From NCBI GenBank assembly GCA_016703225.1, contig JADJCM010000003.1:558001-622000 (forward strand): DNA of 64,000 bases, in the 5' to 3' direction. The notes under the pieces were generated by a model that worked only from the letters and a program-made list of their open reading frames with translations, had not been told where the DNA came from and ran no database searches. This document shows positions 43,157 through 52,012 of the stretch, one piece after another. The position numbers and the translations under genes are program-made. The stretch comes from Lysobacterales bacterium (lineage in GTDB: Bacteria > Pseudomonadota > Gammaproteobacteria > Xanthomonadales > Ahniellaceae). Numbering within the stretch: position 1 is the first letter of the stretch; each line of letters starts with the position of its first letter.

Positions 43157-43867
43157 ATGGGAACCCCGCACATCTCCGCCAAGCCCGGTGATTTCGCCGA
43201 GACCGTACTGCTGCCGGGCGACCCGCTGCGCGCGCTGCATATCGCCAACACCCTGCTCGACGACGCCGTCGAAGTGACCCGGGTGCGCGCCATGGGCGGC
43301 TATACCGGTACTTGGCGCGGTCGGCGCGTGTCGGTGATGGGCACCGGCATGGGTATTCCCTCGTCGTCGATCTACGCCACCGAACTGGTGCGCGAATATG
43401 GCGTCAAGCGCCTGGTGCGCATCGGCACCTGCGGTGGCGTGGCCGACTCGCTGCAACTCGGCGACATCGTGCTCGGCATCGGTGCCTGCACCGACTCCGG
43501 CGTCAATCGCGCACGCTTCAAGGGCATGGATTACGCCGCGGTGGCGAGCTACGGCCTGTTGGCCGCGGTGGCCAACGAGGCGCAGCGGCAGGACATCGCG
43601 GTGCAGGTCGGCAATCTGTTCAGCGCCGACCTGTTCTACGGCCCCGACCCGACCATGGTCGACACGCTGGCGGCGATGAACATCCTCGGCATCGAGATGG
43701 AAGCGGCCGGACTCTATGGACTCGCCGCGCAGTACGGCGCCGAGGCGCTGGCCGTGTGTGCCGTCTCCGATCATCTGCGCACGCACCGGAGCTGGTCGCC
43801 GGAACAACGCCAGCTCGGCGTCGATGCCATGGTGCGGCTGGTGCTGGATGCGGTCGTCGGCAGGTAG
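43157..43867 (+). CDS. deoD: Purine-nucleoside phosphorylase (DeoD type)
   Basis: DeoD splits purine nucleosides into base and (deoxy)ribose-1-phosphate. The 236-residue protein (ATG 43157, SD AAGGAG) is the hexameric bacterial type: MGTPHISAKPGDFAETVLLPGDPLRA with substrate and phosphate residues, RIGTCGGV, GIEMEAAGLYGLA (ribose-binding Met-Glu), and the catalytic Asp in AVSDHLRT. It lies 11 bases after deoB and feeds the same sugar phosphate to it. Confidence 0.95.
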   Translation: MGTPHISAKPGDFAETVLLPGDPLRALHIANTLLDDAVEVTRVRAMGGYTGTWRGRRVSVMGTGMGIPSSSIYATELVREYGVKRLVRIGTCGGVADSLQLGDIVLGIGACTDSGVNRARFKGMDYAAVASYGLLAAVANEAQRQDIAVQVGNLFSADLFYGPDPTMVDTLAAMNILGIEMEAAGLYGLAAQYGAEALAVCAVSDHLRTHRSWSPEQRQLGVDAMVRLVLDAVVGR

Positions 43868-43918
43868 CCGCGTCACGCGCGCCCCGATTCCGCCTGCCAC
43901 GCGATGCGCGCGCTCGGG

Positions 43919-43924
43919 GATAAT
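43919..43924 (+). promoter_or_regulatory. Candidate -10 element of folD
   Basis: GATAAT followed by GCGCGCC, 21 bases upstream of the folD ATG. No good -35 hexamer at normal spacing, so the call rests on the -10 and the recurring GCGCG discriminator. Confidence 0.4.
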
Positions 43925-43945
43925 GCGCGCCTTCGAGGAGGTCCG

Positions 43946-44800
43946 ATGACGGCACGCATTCTTGATGGCAAGCGCATCGCGGACGAGGTGCTCGACGGCA
44001 TCGCGGTTCGGGTGCGCGCGCGGGTGACGAGCGGGCAGCGGCGGCCGGGTCTGGCGGTGGTGCTGGTCGGGGCCGATCCGGCTTCGTCGGTGTACGTGCG
44101 CAACAAGCGCCGCGCCTGCGAGCGCGTCGGTTTCGTGACCCGGGATTTCGATCTGCCGGCATCGATCGACGGTGCTGAACTCTATGCGCTGATCGATCGG
44201 CTCAACGCCGATGCCGCGGTGGACGGCATCCTGATCCAGTTGCCGCTGCCGCCGCAGATCGACGCCACTGACCTGATCCAGCGTATTCGCCCGGACAAGG
44301 ACGTCGATGGCTTCCACGCCGAGAATGTCGGCCGCCTCGCATTGCGCCAGCCGGGCCTGCGCCCGTGCACGCCAAAGGGCATCATGACCCTGCTCGCGCA
44401 TACCGACAAACCGGTGCGCGGGCGGCACGCCGTCGTCGTTGGCGTCTCGAACCATGTCGGTCGTCCGCTGGTGCTCGAGTACCTGTTGGCCGGCGCCACC
44501 GTCACCGCCTGCCATCGCTTCACCGCCGATCTGGCGGAGCAGGTCGCCAAGGCCGACCTGCTCACCGTGGCCGTGGGCATTCCGGGTCTGGTCCGTGGCG
44601 AGTGGGTGAAGCCCGGCGCGGTGGTCATCGATGTCGGCATCAACCGTCTCGGGGATGGCAGCCTGACCGGCGATGTCGAGTACGCCGCGGCGGCCGAGCG
44701 CGCCTCCTGGATCACGCCGGTGCCGGGCGGGGTGGGTCCGATGACGGTCGCGATGTTGATGCAGAACACCCTGGAAGCGGCGGAAGTTCGCGGCGGTTGA
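43946..44800 (+). CDS. folD: Bifunctional methylenetetrahydrofolate dehydrogenase/methenyltetrahydrofolate cyclohydrolase
   Basis: FolD interconverts 5,10-methylene-, methenyl- and 10-formyl-tetrahydrofolate with NADP+, supplying one-carbon units for purine and fMet synthesis. The protein is 284 residues from the ATG at 43946 (SD GAGGAGG). Tyr50 and Lys54 (SVYVRNKRRAC) form the catalytic pair, with ILIQLPLP near 95-105, the nucleotide loop VVVGVSNHVGRP, TVAVGIPGLV, and the ending TPVPGGVGPMTVAMLMQN. It stands between the deo operon and the TRAP genes with its own candidate promoter. Confidence 0.96.
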   Translation: MTARILDGKRIADEVLDGIAVRVRARVTSGQRRPGLAVVLVGADPASSVYVRNKRRACERVGFVTRDFDLPASIDGAELYALIDRLNADAAVDGILIQLPLPPQIDATDLIQRIRPDKDVDGFHAENVGRLALRQPGLRPCTPKGIMTLLAHTDKPVRGRHAVVVGVSNHVGRPLVLEYLLAGATVTACHRFTADLAEQVAKADLLTVAVGIPGLVRGEWVKPGAVVIDVGINRLGDGSLTGDVEYAAAAERASWITPVPGGVGPMTVAMLMQNTLEAAEVRGG

Positions 44801-44845
44801 ACCAATGTCATCTTCGCTCGCCTACAATCCACGCTCCCGAAGCTG

Positions 44846-45718
44846 ATGTTGCACATGCGCCCGATTCTCCGTTCCGCCGTCCTTGTTTTCGCGCTCGCGA
44901 CGCTCAGCGCCTGCGCCATGGTCGTGCAGCGCGCCGCCGATGGACTCGGCGCTGGATTGACCCAAGGCGTCAGCAACCACGACGACGTCGACACCGTCGC
45001 GGCTGGTCTGCCGGCCTACCTGCTGTTGCTCGATGGTCTGATCGAAGGGGATCCGCAAAATCCGGCGCTGCTGCTCTCCGCAGCCAGGCTCTATGGCACC
45101 TATGCCGGCGGCTTCGTTGCTGATGCCGAACGCGCCAAGCGTCTCTCCGACCGCAGCTTCGGTTACGCCACGCGCGGCATCTGCGCGCGCGACGCGGCGT
45201 TCTGCAAGCAGTTCGACAGCAACGACTTCGATGCCTTCAACGCCTTTGTCACGGCGAATGTCGGGCCCAAGGACATCGACGCCACCTACACCTTGGCGTC
45301 CAGTTGGGTCGGCTGGTTGCGCGCCGACAGCGCCGACTGGAACCGCGTCGCCGACTTGCCGCGCATCGAGACCCTGCTGAATCGCGTCAACGAACTCTCG
45401 CCGGCGCACGACCACGGCAATGTGCTCGCTTATCTCGGCGTGCTCGATTGCCTGCGGCCGGCTTCGCTCGGCGGCAACCCCGAGCGTGGGCAGCAGCGCA
45501 TGCAGGCAGCCGCCGCGGTCGATGCCGGGCGCAACCTGTTGCCGAAGGTGCTGGATGCCGAGTACTGCCAGCGCCTGCTGTTCGATCAGCAGGCGCATGA
45601 TCGCCTGCTGGACGAGGTTCAGGCTGCGGACGCGAACATCCCCGGCCTGACGCTGTCGAACACCATCGCCAAACGCCGCGCGGCCGAACTGGTCGTCTCC
45701 GGCAAGGACTATTTCTGA
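44846..45718 (+). CDS. TRAP transporter T-component (TatT-like) lipoprotein
   Basis: A 290-residue exported lipoprotein: hydrophobic signal ending in the lipobox LSAC (lipid-anchored Cys near residue 23), then an all-helical, TPR-like body with TVAAGLPAYLLLLDGLI, LYGTYAGGFV, and YTLASSWVGWL. This matches the TatT family, first described in Treponema, which forms trimers that partner a TRAP substrate-binding protein. Start could be ATG 44846 or ATG 44855. A TACAAT at 44823-44828 may be its -10 box. It sits 10 bases before the binding-protein gene, so the four genes T-P-Q-M form one unit. Confidence 0.8.
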   Translation: MLHMRPILRSAVLVFALATLSACAMVVQRAADGLGAGLTQGVSNHDDVDTVAAGLPAYLLLLDGLIEGDPQNPALLLSAARLYGTYAGGFVADAERAKRLSDRSFGYATRGICARDAAFCKQFDSNDFDAFNAFVTANVGPKDIDATYTLASSWVGWLRADSADWNRVADLPRIETLLNRVNELSPAHDHGNVLAYLGVLDCLRPASLGGNPERGQQRMQAAAAVDAGRNLLPKVLDAEYCQRLLFDQQAHDRLLDEVQAADANIPGLTLSNTIAKRRAAELVVSGKDYF

Positions 45719-45728
45719 GGAACACCCG

Positions 45729-46745
45729 ATGCTGAAGCGCATTCTGTTCGCCCTTGCCGCCTGCGCCGCCACGGCCGCCGATGCCCAAATCCTGAAGATC
45801 GCCACCATCGCGCCCGAGGGCACGGTGTGGATGAAGGAGATGCGCGAGGCCGGTGCCAACATCAAGGCGCGCACCGCGGGTCGCGTCGAGATCAAGTATT
45901 TCCCCGGCGGCGTGATGGGCAACGACGCCGCAGTGATGCGCAAGATCAAGCTTGGCCAGCTGCAAGGAGGGGCGTTCTCCGGCGCCGAACTGTCGCCGGT
46001 GTATCGCGATGCCACCGTCTACAGCCTGCCGTTCCTGTTCAACGATCTGGGTGAGGTCGAGTACGTGCGCGGCAAGGTCGATCCGTTGCTGCGCGCCGGG
46101 TTCGAGAAAGTCGGGCTGGTCGCGGTCGGTCTCTCGGGTGGCGGCTTTGCCTACCTGATGAGCACCAAGCCGATTGCGAACAAGGAGGATCTGCGCGCGA
46201 CCAAGGTCTGGGTGCCGCAGAACGACCGCATCGCCCAGGTCGCCTTCGACAAGGCCGGCGTCAACCCGATCGCGCTGCCACTGGGCGACGTCAATACCTC
46301 GCTGCAGACCGGTCTGCTGGAGACGGTGGCGATCACCACCAGTGGTGCGATCGCGTTCCAGTGGCACACCAAGGTCAAGCATGCGGTGGACCTGCCGCTG
46401 ACTTACGTGATGGGCATCCTCGCCATCGACCAGAAGGCGTTCAATCGCATCGGCGCGGCCGACCAGCCGATCGTGCGCGAGGAACTGGGCCAGGCGTTCG
46501 CTGACCTCGATGCCGCGAACAAGCGCGACAACGAATTGGCGCGCGCGGCGCTGGCCAAGCAGGGCATCGTGTTCAAGGCGCCGAGCAGCGACGAGATCGG
46601 CTACTGGCGAAGCATCGGCGAAGAAACCCGCAAACAGATGCTCGCGAGCAGCGAAATCTCCAGGGAACTGCTGAACTTGATTGCGAAGGCGCAGGTCGAA
46701 TACCGCGCCAAGGCGACGTCGGTCGCGGCTGGCAAGGCTCCGTGA
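45729..46745 (+). CDS. TRAP transporter periplasmic substrate-binding protein (DctP family)
   Basis: A 338-residue solute receptor: signal peptide (ILFALAACAATAADA, cleavage after about residue 19), then LKIATIAPEGTVWMKEM, VEIKYFPGGVMGNDAAVMRKIKLGQLQGG and the hinge GVNPIALPLGDVNTSLQTGLLE typical of DctP/TatP. TRAP receptors deliver organic anions or hydrophobic ligands to the QM permease using the sodium gradient. The substrate cannot be read from sequence; pairing with a T-component is reported for TatP-type receptors. It overlaps the Q gene by 4 bases. Confidence 0.9.
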   Translation: MLKRILFALAACAATAADAQILKIATIAPEGTVWMKEMREAGANIKARTAGRVEIKYFPGGVMGNDAAVMRKIKLGQLQGGAFSGAELSPVYRDATVYSLPFLFNDLGEVEYVRGKVDPLLRAGFEKVGLVAVGLSGGGFAYLMSTKPIANKEDLRATKVWVPQNDRIAQVAFDKAGVNPIALPLGDVNTSLQTGLLETVAITTSGAIAFQWHTKVKHAVDLPLTYVMGILAIDQKAFNRIGAADQPIVREELGQAFADLDAANKRDNELARAALAKQGIVFKAPSSDEIGYWRSIGEETRKQMLASSEISRELLNLIAKAQVEYRAKATSVAAGKAP

Positions 46746-47227
46746 GAAGCGGCGTCGCACGCGTTCTCGGCGTCATCAACACGATCGAGAACTGGCTGAT
46801 CGCAACGCTGGCGCTGGCGCTGGTGCTGCTGTCGGGTCTGCAGATCGTGCTGCGCCTGCTCGAACACGGGCTGGTGTGGCTGGACCCGTTGCTGCGCGTG
46901 CTGGTGATCTGGGTGGCGCTGCTCGGCGCGGTGGCGGCAGCGCGTCACGACAAGCACATCAGCCTGGACCTGATCGGACGCTTGCTGCACGGTCGCGGCG
47001 TGCGCGTCGCACGCGTGTTTGCGTTCGGCTTCGCGGCGCTCGCCGCGTGCACCCTGCTGCGCGCCTCGCTCGGGCTGATCGAAATGGACCGCGAGTCCGG
47101 CACGATGCTGTTCGGTAGCGTGCCGACCTGGTGGGCGGAGCTGATCTTGCCGGTGGCGTTTGGTCTGCTGGCCTTGCGCTTCGTGCTGCGCGCATTTGCT
47201 GCTCCGGAACGCGAGGGCGGCGCATGA
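46742..47227 (+). CDS. TRAP transporter small permease subunit (DctQ family)
   Basis: A 161-residue four-helix membrane protein starting with GTG at 46742 inside the last codons of the receptor gene. Helices lie at about 20-38, 55-75, 90-110 and 130-150; the loop RHDKHISLDLIGRLL is the DctQ family marker. It scaffolds the large permease subunit, whose start overlaps its stop by 4 bases. Confidence 0.88.
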   Translation: MRSGVARVLGVINTIENWLIATLALALVLLSGLQIVLRLLEHGLVWLDPLLRVLVIWVALLGAVAAARHDKHISLDLIGRLLHGRGVRVARVFAFGFAALAACTLLRASLGLIEMDRESGTMLFGSVPTWWAELILPVAFGLLALRFVLRAFAAPEREGGA

Positions 47228-48504
47228 GCCTGCTGGTCGTGGCGCTGGTGGTGTTGCTGTTCGCGGCGCTCGGTGCGCCGCTGTTCGCGCTGGTCGCGGC
47301 AGTGGCCTGGCTGGGACTGCGTGCCGCGGGCTATGACGAGACCTTGCTCGCGGTGCAGTTCTGGAGTCTCACCGAGATGCCGGTGCTGATCGCGATCCCG
47401 CTGTTCACGCTGTCCGGTTACCTGCTCACCGAGAGCAAGGCACCGCAACGCCTGTTGCGCCTGTCCGAAGCCCTGCTCGGCTGGTTGCACGGTGGGCTCG
47501 CGATCGTCGCGCTGCTGGTCTGTGCGTTCTTCACCGCGTTCACCGGCGTGTCCGGCGTCACCATCATCGCCTTCGGCGCGTTGCTGTTGCCGGCGCTGCG
47601 CTTGGCCGGCTATCCGGAGCGATTCTCCTTCGGCCTGGTCACGACCGCACCGAGCCTCGGCATGCTGTTCGCACCCTCGGTGCCGCTGATCCTGTACGGC
47701 ATCGTCGCGCAGCAATTGAGCACCACGCCGAGCGTCAGCATCACCGACATGTTCGTTGCCGGCGTGTTGCCCGGCGTGATGATGCTGGTCGTGGTCTCGG
47801 CCTACGCGATGTGGCGGGCGCCCAAGCGCGCGCACGACATTCCGTTCTCGTTGGCCGAGGCCAAGGCCGCGATCTGGGATGCACGCTGGGAACTGCCATT
47901 GCCCTTCATCCTGCTGGGCGGTGTCTATGGCGGCGTCTTCGCTACCTCGGAAGCCGCAGCCGTGGTTGCGCTGTATGTGCTGTTCGTGACCGTGGTCGTG
48001 CGCCGCGAGATCAGCATCGCGCGCCTGCCGGCGGTGCTGCGCGAGTCAATGATGCTGGTTGGCGCCATCCTGCTCATCCTGGGCGTGTCCATGGGTCTGA
48101 CCAACGTGATCATCGACGCCGAGGTGCCGGCGCGGTTGATCGAGTGGGTGAGTGCGCATGTCGACAGCAAGCTCGCCTTCCTGCTGCTGCTGAACCTGTT
48201 CCTGCTCGGCCTTGGCATGATGCTCGACGTGTTCTCGGCGACCGTGATCATGGTGCCGATCCTGTTGCCGATCGCGATGCACTACGGCGTGCACCCGGTG
48301 CATCTCGGCATCATTTTCCTGGCGAACATGGAAATCGGCTACTTCATGCCGCCGATGGGCATGAACCTGTTCATCGCCAGCTACCGCTTCGAGCGGCCGC
48401 TGCTGACGCTGGCGCGCTACACCGTGCCGTTCTTCTTCCTGCTGCTCGCTTGCGTGCTGGTGATCACTTACTGGCCGTCGCTGTCGCTGGTCTTCATCGA
48501 GTGA
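47224..48504 (+). CDS. TRAP transporter large permease subunit (DctM family)
   Basis: A 426-residue, about 12-helix transporter subunit that carries the substrate with sodium. Conserved parts are GAPLFALVAAVAWLG, the AIPLFTLSGYLLTESKAPQRLL loop, AFFTAFTGVSGVTIIAFGALLLPAL, TTAPSLGMLFAPSVPLILYGIV, and the C-terminal IFLANMEIGYFMPPMGMNLF. The ATG at 47224 overlaps the Q-subunit stop. Its last 37 bases overlap the 3' end of the convergent sulfatase-fold gene. Confidence 0.92.
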   Translation: MSLLVVALVVLLFAALGAPLFALVAAVAWLGLRAAGYDETLLAVQFWSLTEMPVLIAIPLFTLSGYLLTESKAPQRLLRLSEALLGWLHGGLAIVALLVCAFFTAFTGVSGVTIIAFGALLLPALRLAGYPERFSFGLVTTAPSLGMLFAPSVPLILYGIVAQQLSTTPSVSITDMFVAGVLPGVMMLVVVSAYAMWRAPKRAHDIPFSLAEAKAAIWDARWELPLPFILLGGVYGGVFATSEAAAVVALYVLFVTVVVRREISIARLPAVLRESMMLVGAILLILGVSMGLTNVIIDAEVPARLIEWVSAHVDSKLAFLLLLNLFLLGLGMMLDVFSATVIMVPILLPIAMHYGVHPVHLGIIFLANMEIGYFMPPMGMNLFIASYRFERPLLTLARYTVPFFFLLLACVLVITYWPSLSLVFIE

Positions 48505-50315
48505 TCGGCCGCAGCGGCATTGAGCTCGATCAAGCGCTCGAGCAGGTCGCCACGGTTCGGTGAACGACGCGCACGGTCGAGATGGATGCGCGCCGCGATC
48601 AGCGCCGCATCCGGCGGTGCGGCCCCGACCCAACGACTGTCGTCACCGGCGAGTTGCAGCGCGAAGCTGCCCTCGCGGCGGTAGACATCGATCTGGCTGC
48701 GCGGCATACCTCGCGCATGCAGCGCGTAAGTCGCGGGAATCGGGTCCGGGCGCAGGAACAGGCCCTGCGATGGATCACGGCAGGCACGTTCTGCGGTGAG
48801 GTCACGCAGTGAGACCGGCAGGTCGGTTTGCTGGGTGAGGCCACGGATCGCGCCGCCGGGCAGCAAATCGGCGCCGAACACGAACAGCGGAACACGCGCA
48901 AAAGCGGTCGGCCCGTAGCGGTCCAGTTCGCTGCGGCTCAGCGGCGTCATCGAGCGGTGATCGCCGGTGATCAGGAGCAGTCCGTTCTCGAAGTATCCTG
49001 CACGACGCAGCGATTCATGGAATGCCACCAGCGCCCGATCGAGATCGGCAAAGACTCTGCGTTCGCTGCGCTCGCCATCGCCGCGCACCAGGAACGGAGG
49101 GTGCGTGGCGACGGTGAGCAGGGCTGCGGCAAACGGTCGCGATGGGTCGCGCTCACTGTGGTACCAGTCGATGACGCGGGCGAACAACTCGGCATCGTCG
49201 GCGGCGCCGAAAATTCCGCGCGGCATCCCGGCATAGAACGGCGCCTCGGCGCCCTCGTAGTGCTCGAAGCCGAGCTTCGGCAGCCACACGCCGGTTTCGA
49301 CGAAATCGAGCGTCGCGGTCGTGAAGAAGGCGCTGGCATGGGACGCACGCACCGCATCGACAAAACCGCCCGCGGGCTCGTCAAATCCGGCAAATGCATC
49401 CGTACTCGAGTAGCGGAAGAAGCCGGGAATCGGCGCGCGCCCAGTGATCGTTGCGATCAAGCCGCCATCGGTGGTGAACCCGTTGGCGATGAACTCGGAG
49501 AACCAGCTGCCTTCCCGTACCGCCAATGCATCCAGCGCCGGGACATACGACTCATCGGTCGCGTAGTGCGAAGAGTGATAGGCGGAAAGCGACTCTACGA
49601 CCACCAGAATGATCGAGATCGGACGCGCCTGCCCCGGAGCGCAGACCAGCTTGGTTACCGGTATCGACCGTTGCTCGGCCAGGAACTCCTCGCTGTAGGG
49701 CGCATCAATCGACTGCGCAAGATTGACCTCGACCCAGTTGCGATAGGCGTCGGCGTGCACGTAGCCGGGCGCGCTGCTGCGACCACAGGCGCCGACAGCG
49801 GCGATAGCGGCAGCGGTGAGCACCAGGCACGTGAAGCCGCGCCGTTGCAGCGGTGCGGCGTGGCGCAGCAGCAAGCCGAGGACCAGGGACATGGTCAGCA
49901 GCACCAATAGCACCAGCGCATCGCGCATCGAGAAACCGGCGCGGGTGATGCGTTCGATCGCGGCCAGTTCATGCCCGAACTTGAACAGGTCGCTGAGCAG
50001 CAGGCGCTGCGCCAGCAGGCGCAGCAAGGCGACATCGGCGATCAGCAGCACGATGAACAGGAGCAGCGGCGCCAGCAGCAACACGCGCAGCCAGCGCGCA
50101 CGCAACACCAGGATCAGCGTGATCCAGAGCAGGGCGGCCGCGACCAGGGTCAGGTCATGGGTCAGCGCCGGCAGCACGAAGCAGGCATCGCAGCCCACCA
50201 CCGGTGCGTAGATGGCATCGACGAAGTGGGCGCGGATCACGGCGATCACGAGCAACAGCAGCAGCGCGAGCACGACGCCGGCGGCAGCCATCGGGTTGCG
50301 GGAAGAAGTCGGCAT
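48468..50315 (-). CDS. Sulfatase-fold membrane enzyme (LTA synthase / phosphoethanolamine-transferase-like)
   Basis: About 615 residues from the ATG at 50315. Four or five N-terminal helices (to about residue 180) are followed by a periplasmic alkaline-phosphatase/sulfatase-type domain: LVVVESLSAYHSSHY (metal-binding Glu), the probable nucleophile Thr in NGFTTDGGLIATITG, and LLLITGDHRSMTP with metal-binding Asp and His. Enzymes of this fold transfer glycerophosphate or phosphoethanolamine to envelope glycans or lipids; which one applies here is not clear. It is convergent with dctM (37-base overlap) and divergent from guaB. Confidence 0.8.
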   Translation of the reverse strand: MPTSSRNPMAAAGVVLALLLLLVIAVIRAHFVDAIYAPVVGCDACFVLPALTHDLTLVAAALLWITLILVLRARWLRVLLLAPLLLFIVLLIADVALLRLLAQRLLLSDLFKFGHELAAIERITRAGFSMRDALVLLVLLTMSLVLGLLLRHAAPLQRRGFTCLVLTAAAIAAVGACGRSSAPGYVHADAYRNWVEVNLAQSIDAPYSEEFLAEQRSIPVTKLVCAPGQARPISIILVVVESLSAYHSSHYATDESYVPALDALAVREGSWFSEFIANGFTTDGGLIATITGRAPIPGFFRYSSTDAFAGFDEPAGGFVDAVRASHASAFFTTATLDFVETGVWLPKLGFEHYEGAEAPFYAGMPRGIFGAADDAELFARVIDWYHSERDPSRPFAAALLTVATHPPFLVRGDGERSERRVFADLDRALVAFHESLRRAGYFENGLLLITGDHRSMTPLSRSELDRYGPTAFARVPLFVFGADLLPGGAIRGLTQQTDLPVSLRDLTAERACRDPSQGLFLRPDPIPATYALHARGMPRSQIDVYRREGSFALQLAGDDSRWVGAAPPDAALIAARIHLDRARRSPNRGDLLERLIELNAAAADHSMKTSDSDGQ

Positions 50316-50383
50316 CAAAGTGGCAATTCGTGGGCAGCGCGCCGGGCGCAGGTTCCGGTTCCGCGGCCGGGCCGCCGCGCGGT

Positions 50384-50389
50384 TAAAAT
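50384..50389 (+). promoter_or_regulatory. Candidate -10 element of guaB
   Basis: TAAAAT followed by GCGCG, 24 bases before the guaB ATG. The -35 region is GC-rich and unconvincing. It fits the -10/GCGCG pattern seen at four other starts. Confidence 0.45.
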
Positions 50390-50413
50390 GCGCGATCCTT
50401 TTCGGGAGTCGCC

Positions 50414-51868
50414 ATGCGCATCCTAGCCGAAGCCCTGACCTTCGACGATGTTTCCCTTGTTCCTGCCCATTCCATCGTGTTGCCGCGTGACGTCAGTCTT
50501 GCGACGCGGATCGGGCCAAGCCTGGAGTTGAATCTTCCGATCATCGCCGCGGCGATGGACACCGTCACCGAAGGCTCGCTGGCGATTGCGATGGCCCAGC
50601 TTGGTGGTCTCGGCATCATCCACAAGAACATGTCGGTGGAGCAGCAGGCGGCTGAAGTGAGGCTGGTCAAGAAGTTCGAGGCCGGCGTGATTCGCGATCC
50701 GATCACGGTTTCGCCCGAGACCAGCATCCGCGACGTGTTGAGCCTGACCCGCGCGCGCAACATCTCCGGCGTGCCGGTGGTCGAGGGCGGGCATCTGGTC
50801 GGCATCGTGACCAGCCGCGACCTGCGCTTCGAGACCCACCTCGACGAGCCGGTCAGCCGCATCATGACCAAGCAGGATCGCCTGGTGACGGTGCGCGAAG
50901 GCGCCAGTGACGACGAGGTGCTGCAGCTGATGCATCGCTACCGCATCGAGAAGGTGCTGGTCGTCAACGAGCAGTTCAAGCTACGCGGCCTGATCACGGT
51001 GAAGGACATCCAGAAGGCGCGCGACAACCCGAATGCCGCCAAGGATTCGGCCGAACGCCTCGCCGTCGGCGCCGCGGTCGGCACCGGCGGCGACACCGAA
51101 CAACGCATCGCCGCGCTGGTCGAGGCTGGCGTCGACGTGCTCGTGGTCGACACTGCGCACGGCCATTCGCAGGGCGTGCTCGATCGCATCGCCTGGGTCA
51201 AGAAGCAGTTTCCGAACCTGTGCGTGATCGGCGGCAACATCGTCACCGGCGAGGCCGCGATTGCGCTCGCCGACTGCGGCGCGGACGCGGTCAAGGTCGG
51301 CATCGGCCCCGGTTCGATCTGCACCACGCGCATCGTCGCCGGCGTCGGCGTGCCGCAGATCACCTCGATCGACCTGGTCGCGACCGCGTTGAAGGACCGC
51401 ATCCCGCTGATCGCCGACGGCGGCATCCGCTACTCGGGCGACATCGGCAAGGCGATTGCCGCGGGCGCGAGTGCGGTCATGATCGGCGGTCTGTTCGCCG
51501 GCACCGAGGAAGCCCCGGGCGAAGTCGAACTGTTCCAGGGTCGTTCCTACAAGAGCTATCGCGGCATGGGTTCGCTCGGCGCGATGCAGCAGGGCAGCAA
51601 GGACCGCTACTTCCAGGACGCGTCCGACGCCGACAAGCTGGTGCCGGAAGGCATCGAGGGGCGCGTGCCGTATCGCGGTCCGCTGCGCAACATCGTGCAC
51701 CAGCTCGCCGGCGGCCTGCGCGCGTCGATGGGCTACGTCGGCTGCGCCTCGATCGCCGAGATGCGCAGCAAGCCGCAGTTCGTGCGCGTCAGCAGCGCCG
51801 GCATGCGCGAATCGCATGTGCATGACGTGACGATTACCAAGGAACCGCCGAACTACCGGATGGGCTAG
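50414..51868 (+). CDS. guaB: Inosine-5'-monophosphate dehydrogenase
   Basis: GuaB oxidises IMP to XMP with NAD+, the committed step to GMP. The 484-residue protein starts MRILAEALTFDDVSLVPAHS. The catalytic TIM barrel is interrupted by a pair of CBS domains (about 93-205: DPITVSPETSIRDVLS, then KQDRLVTVREGASDDE). The catalytic Cys303 lies in GIGPGSICTTR, followed by the flap and the monovalent-cation site. Next is guaA, separated by about 180 bases filled with palindromic repeats. Confidence 0.97.
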   Translation: MRILAEALTFDDVSLVPAHSIVLPRDVSLATRIGPSLELNLPIIAAAMDTVTEGSLAIAMAQLGGLGIIHKNMSVEQQAAEVRLVKKFEAGVIRDPITVSPETSIRDVLSLTRARNISGVPVVEGGHLVGIVTSRDLRFETHLDEPVSRIMTKQDRLVTVREGASDDEVLQLMHRYRIEKVLVVNEQFKLRGLITVKDIQKARDNPNAAKDSAERLAVGAAVGTGGDTEQRIAALVEAGVDVLVVDTAHGHSQGVLDRIAWVKKQFPNLCVIGGNIVTGEAAIALADCGADAVKVGIGPGSICTTRIVAGVGVPQITSIDLVATALKDRIPLIADGGIRYSGDIGKAIAAGASAVMIGGLFAGTEEAPGEVELFQGRSYKSYRGMGSLGAMQQGSKDRYFQDASDADKLVPEGIEGRVPYRGPLRNIVHQLAGGLRASMGYVGCASIAEMRSKPQFVRVSSAGMRESHVHDVTITKEPPNYRMG

Positions 51869-51879
51869 TTGGTCGCGCA

Positions 51880-51937
51880 CCGTTCACCCTTCGACGGGCC
51901 CGTCCTGAGCCGGTCGAAGGGCTCAGGGCGAACGGTG
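51880..51937. repeat. Palindromic REP-like repeat, copy 1 (guaB-guaA gap)
   Basis: CCGTTCACCCTTCGACGGGC... then ...GGTCGAAGGGCTCAGGGCGAACGGT: an inverted repeat whose outer arms pair. The same CGTTCACCCTTCGACAGGCTCAGGGCGAACG theme follows twice more before guaA. Confidence 0.75.
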
Positions 51938-51959
51938 GGTCGGGACTGATGCACGTTAT

Positions 51960-51992
51960 CGTTCACCCTTCGACAGGCTCAGGGCGAACGGT
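51960..51992. repeat. Palindromic REP-like repeat, copy 2
   Basis: CGTTCACCCTTCGACAGGCTCAGGGCGAACGG: arms CGTTC.CCCT / AGGG.GAACG around TCGACAGGCTC. This is the cleanest unit of the family. Confidence 0.75.
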
Positions 51993-52012
51993 GTCTGCGA
52001 GTGGCTTCAGCG

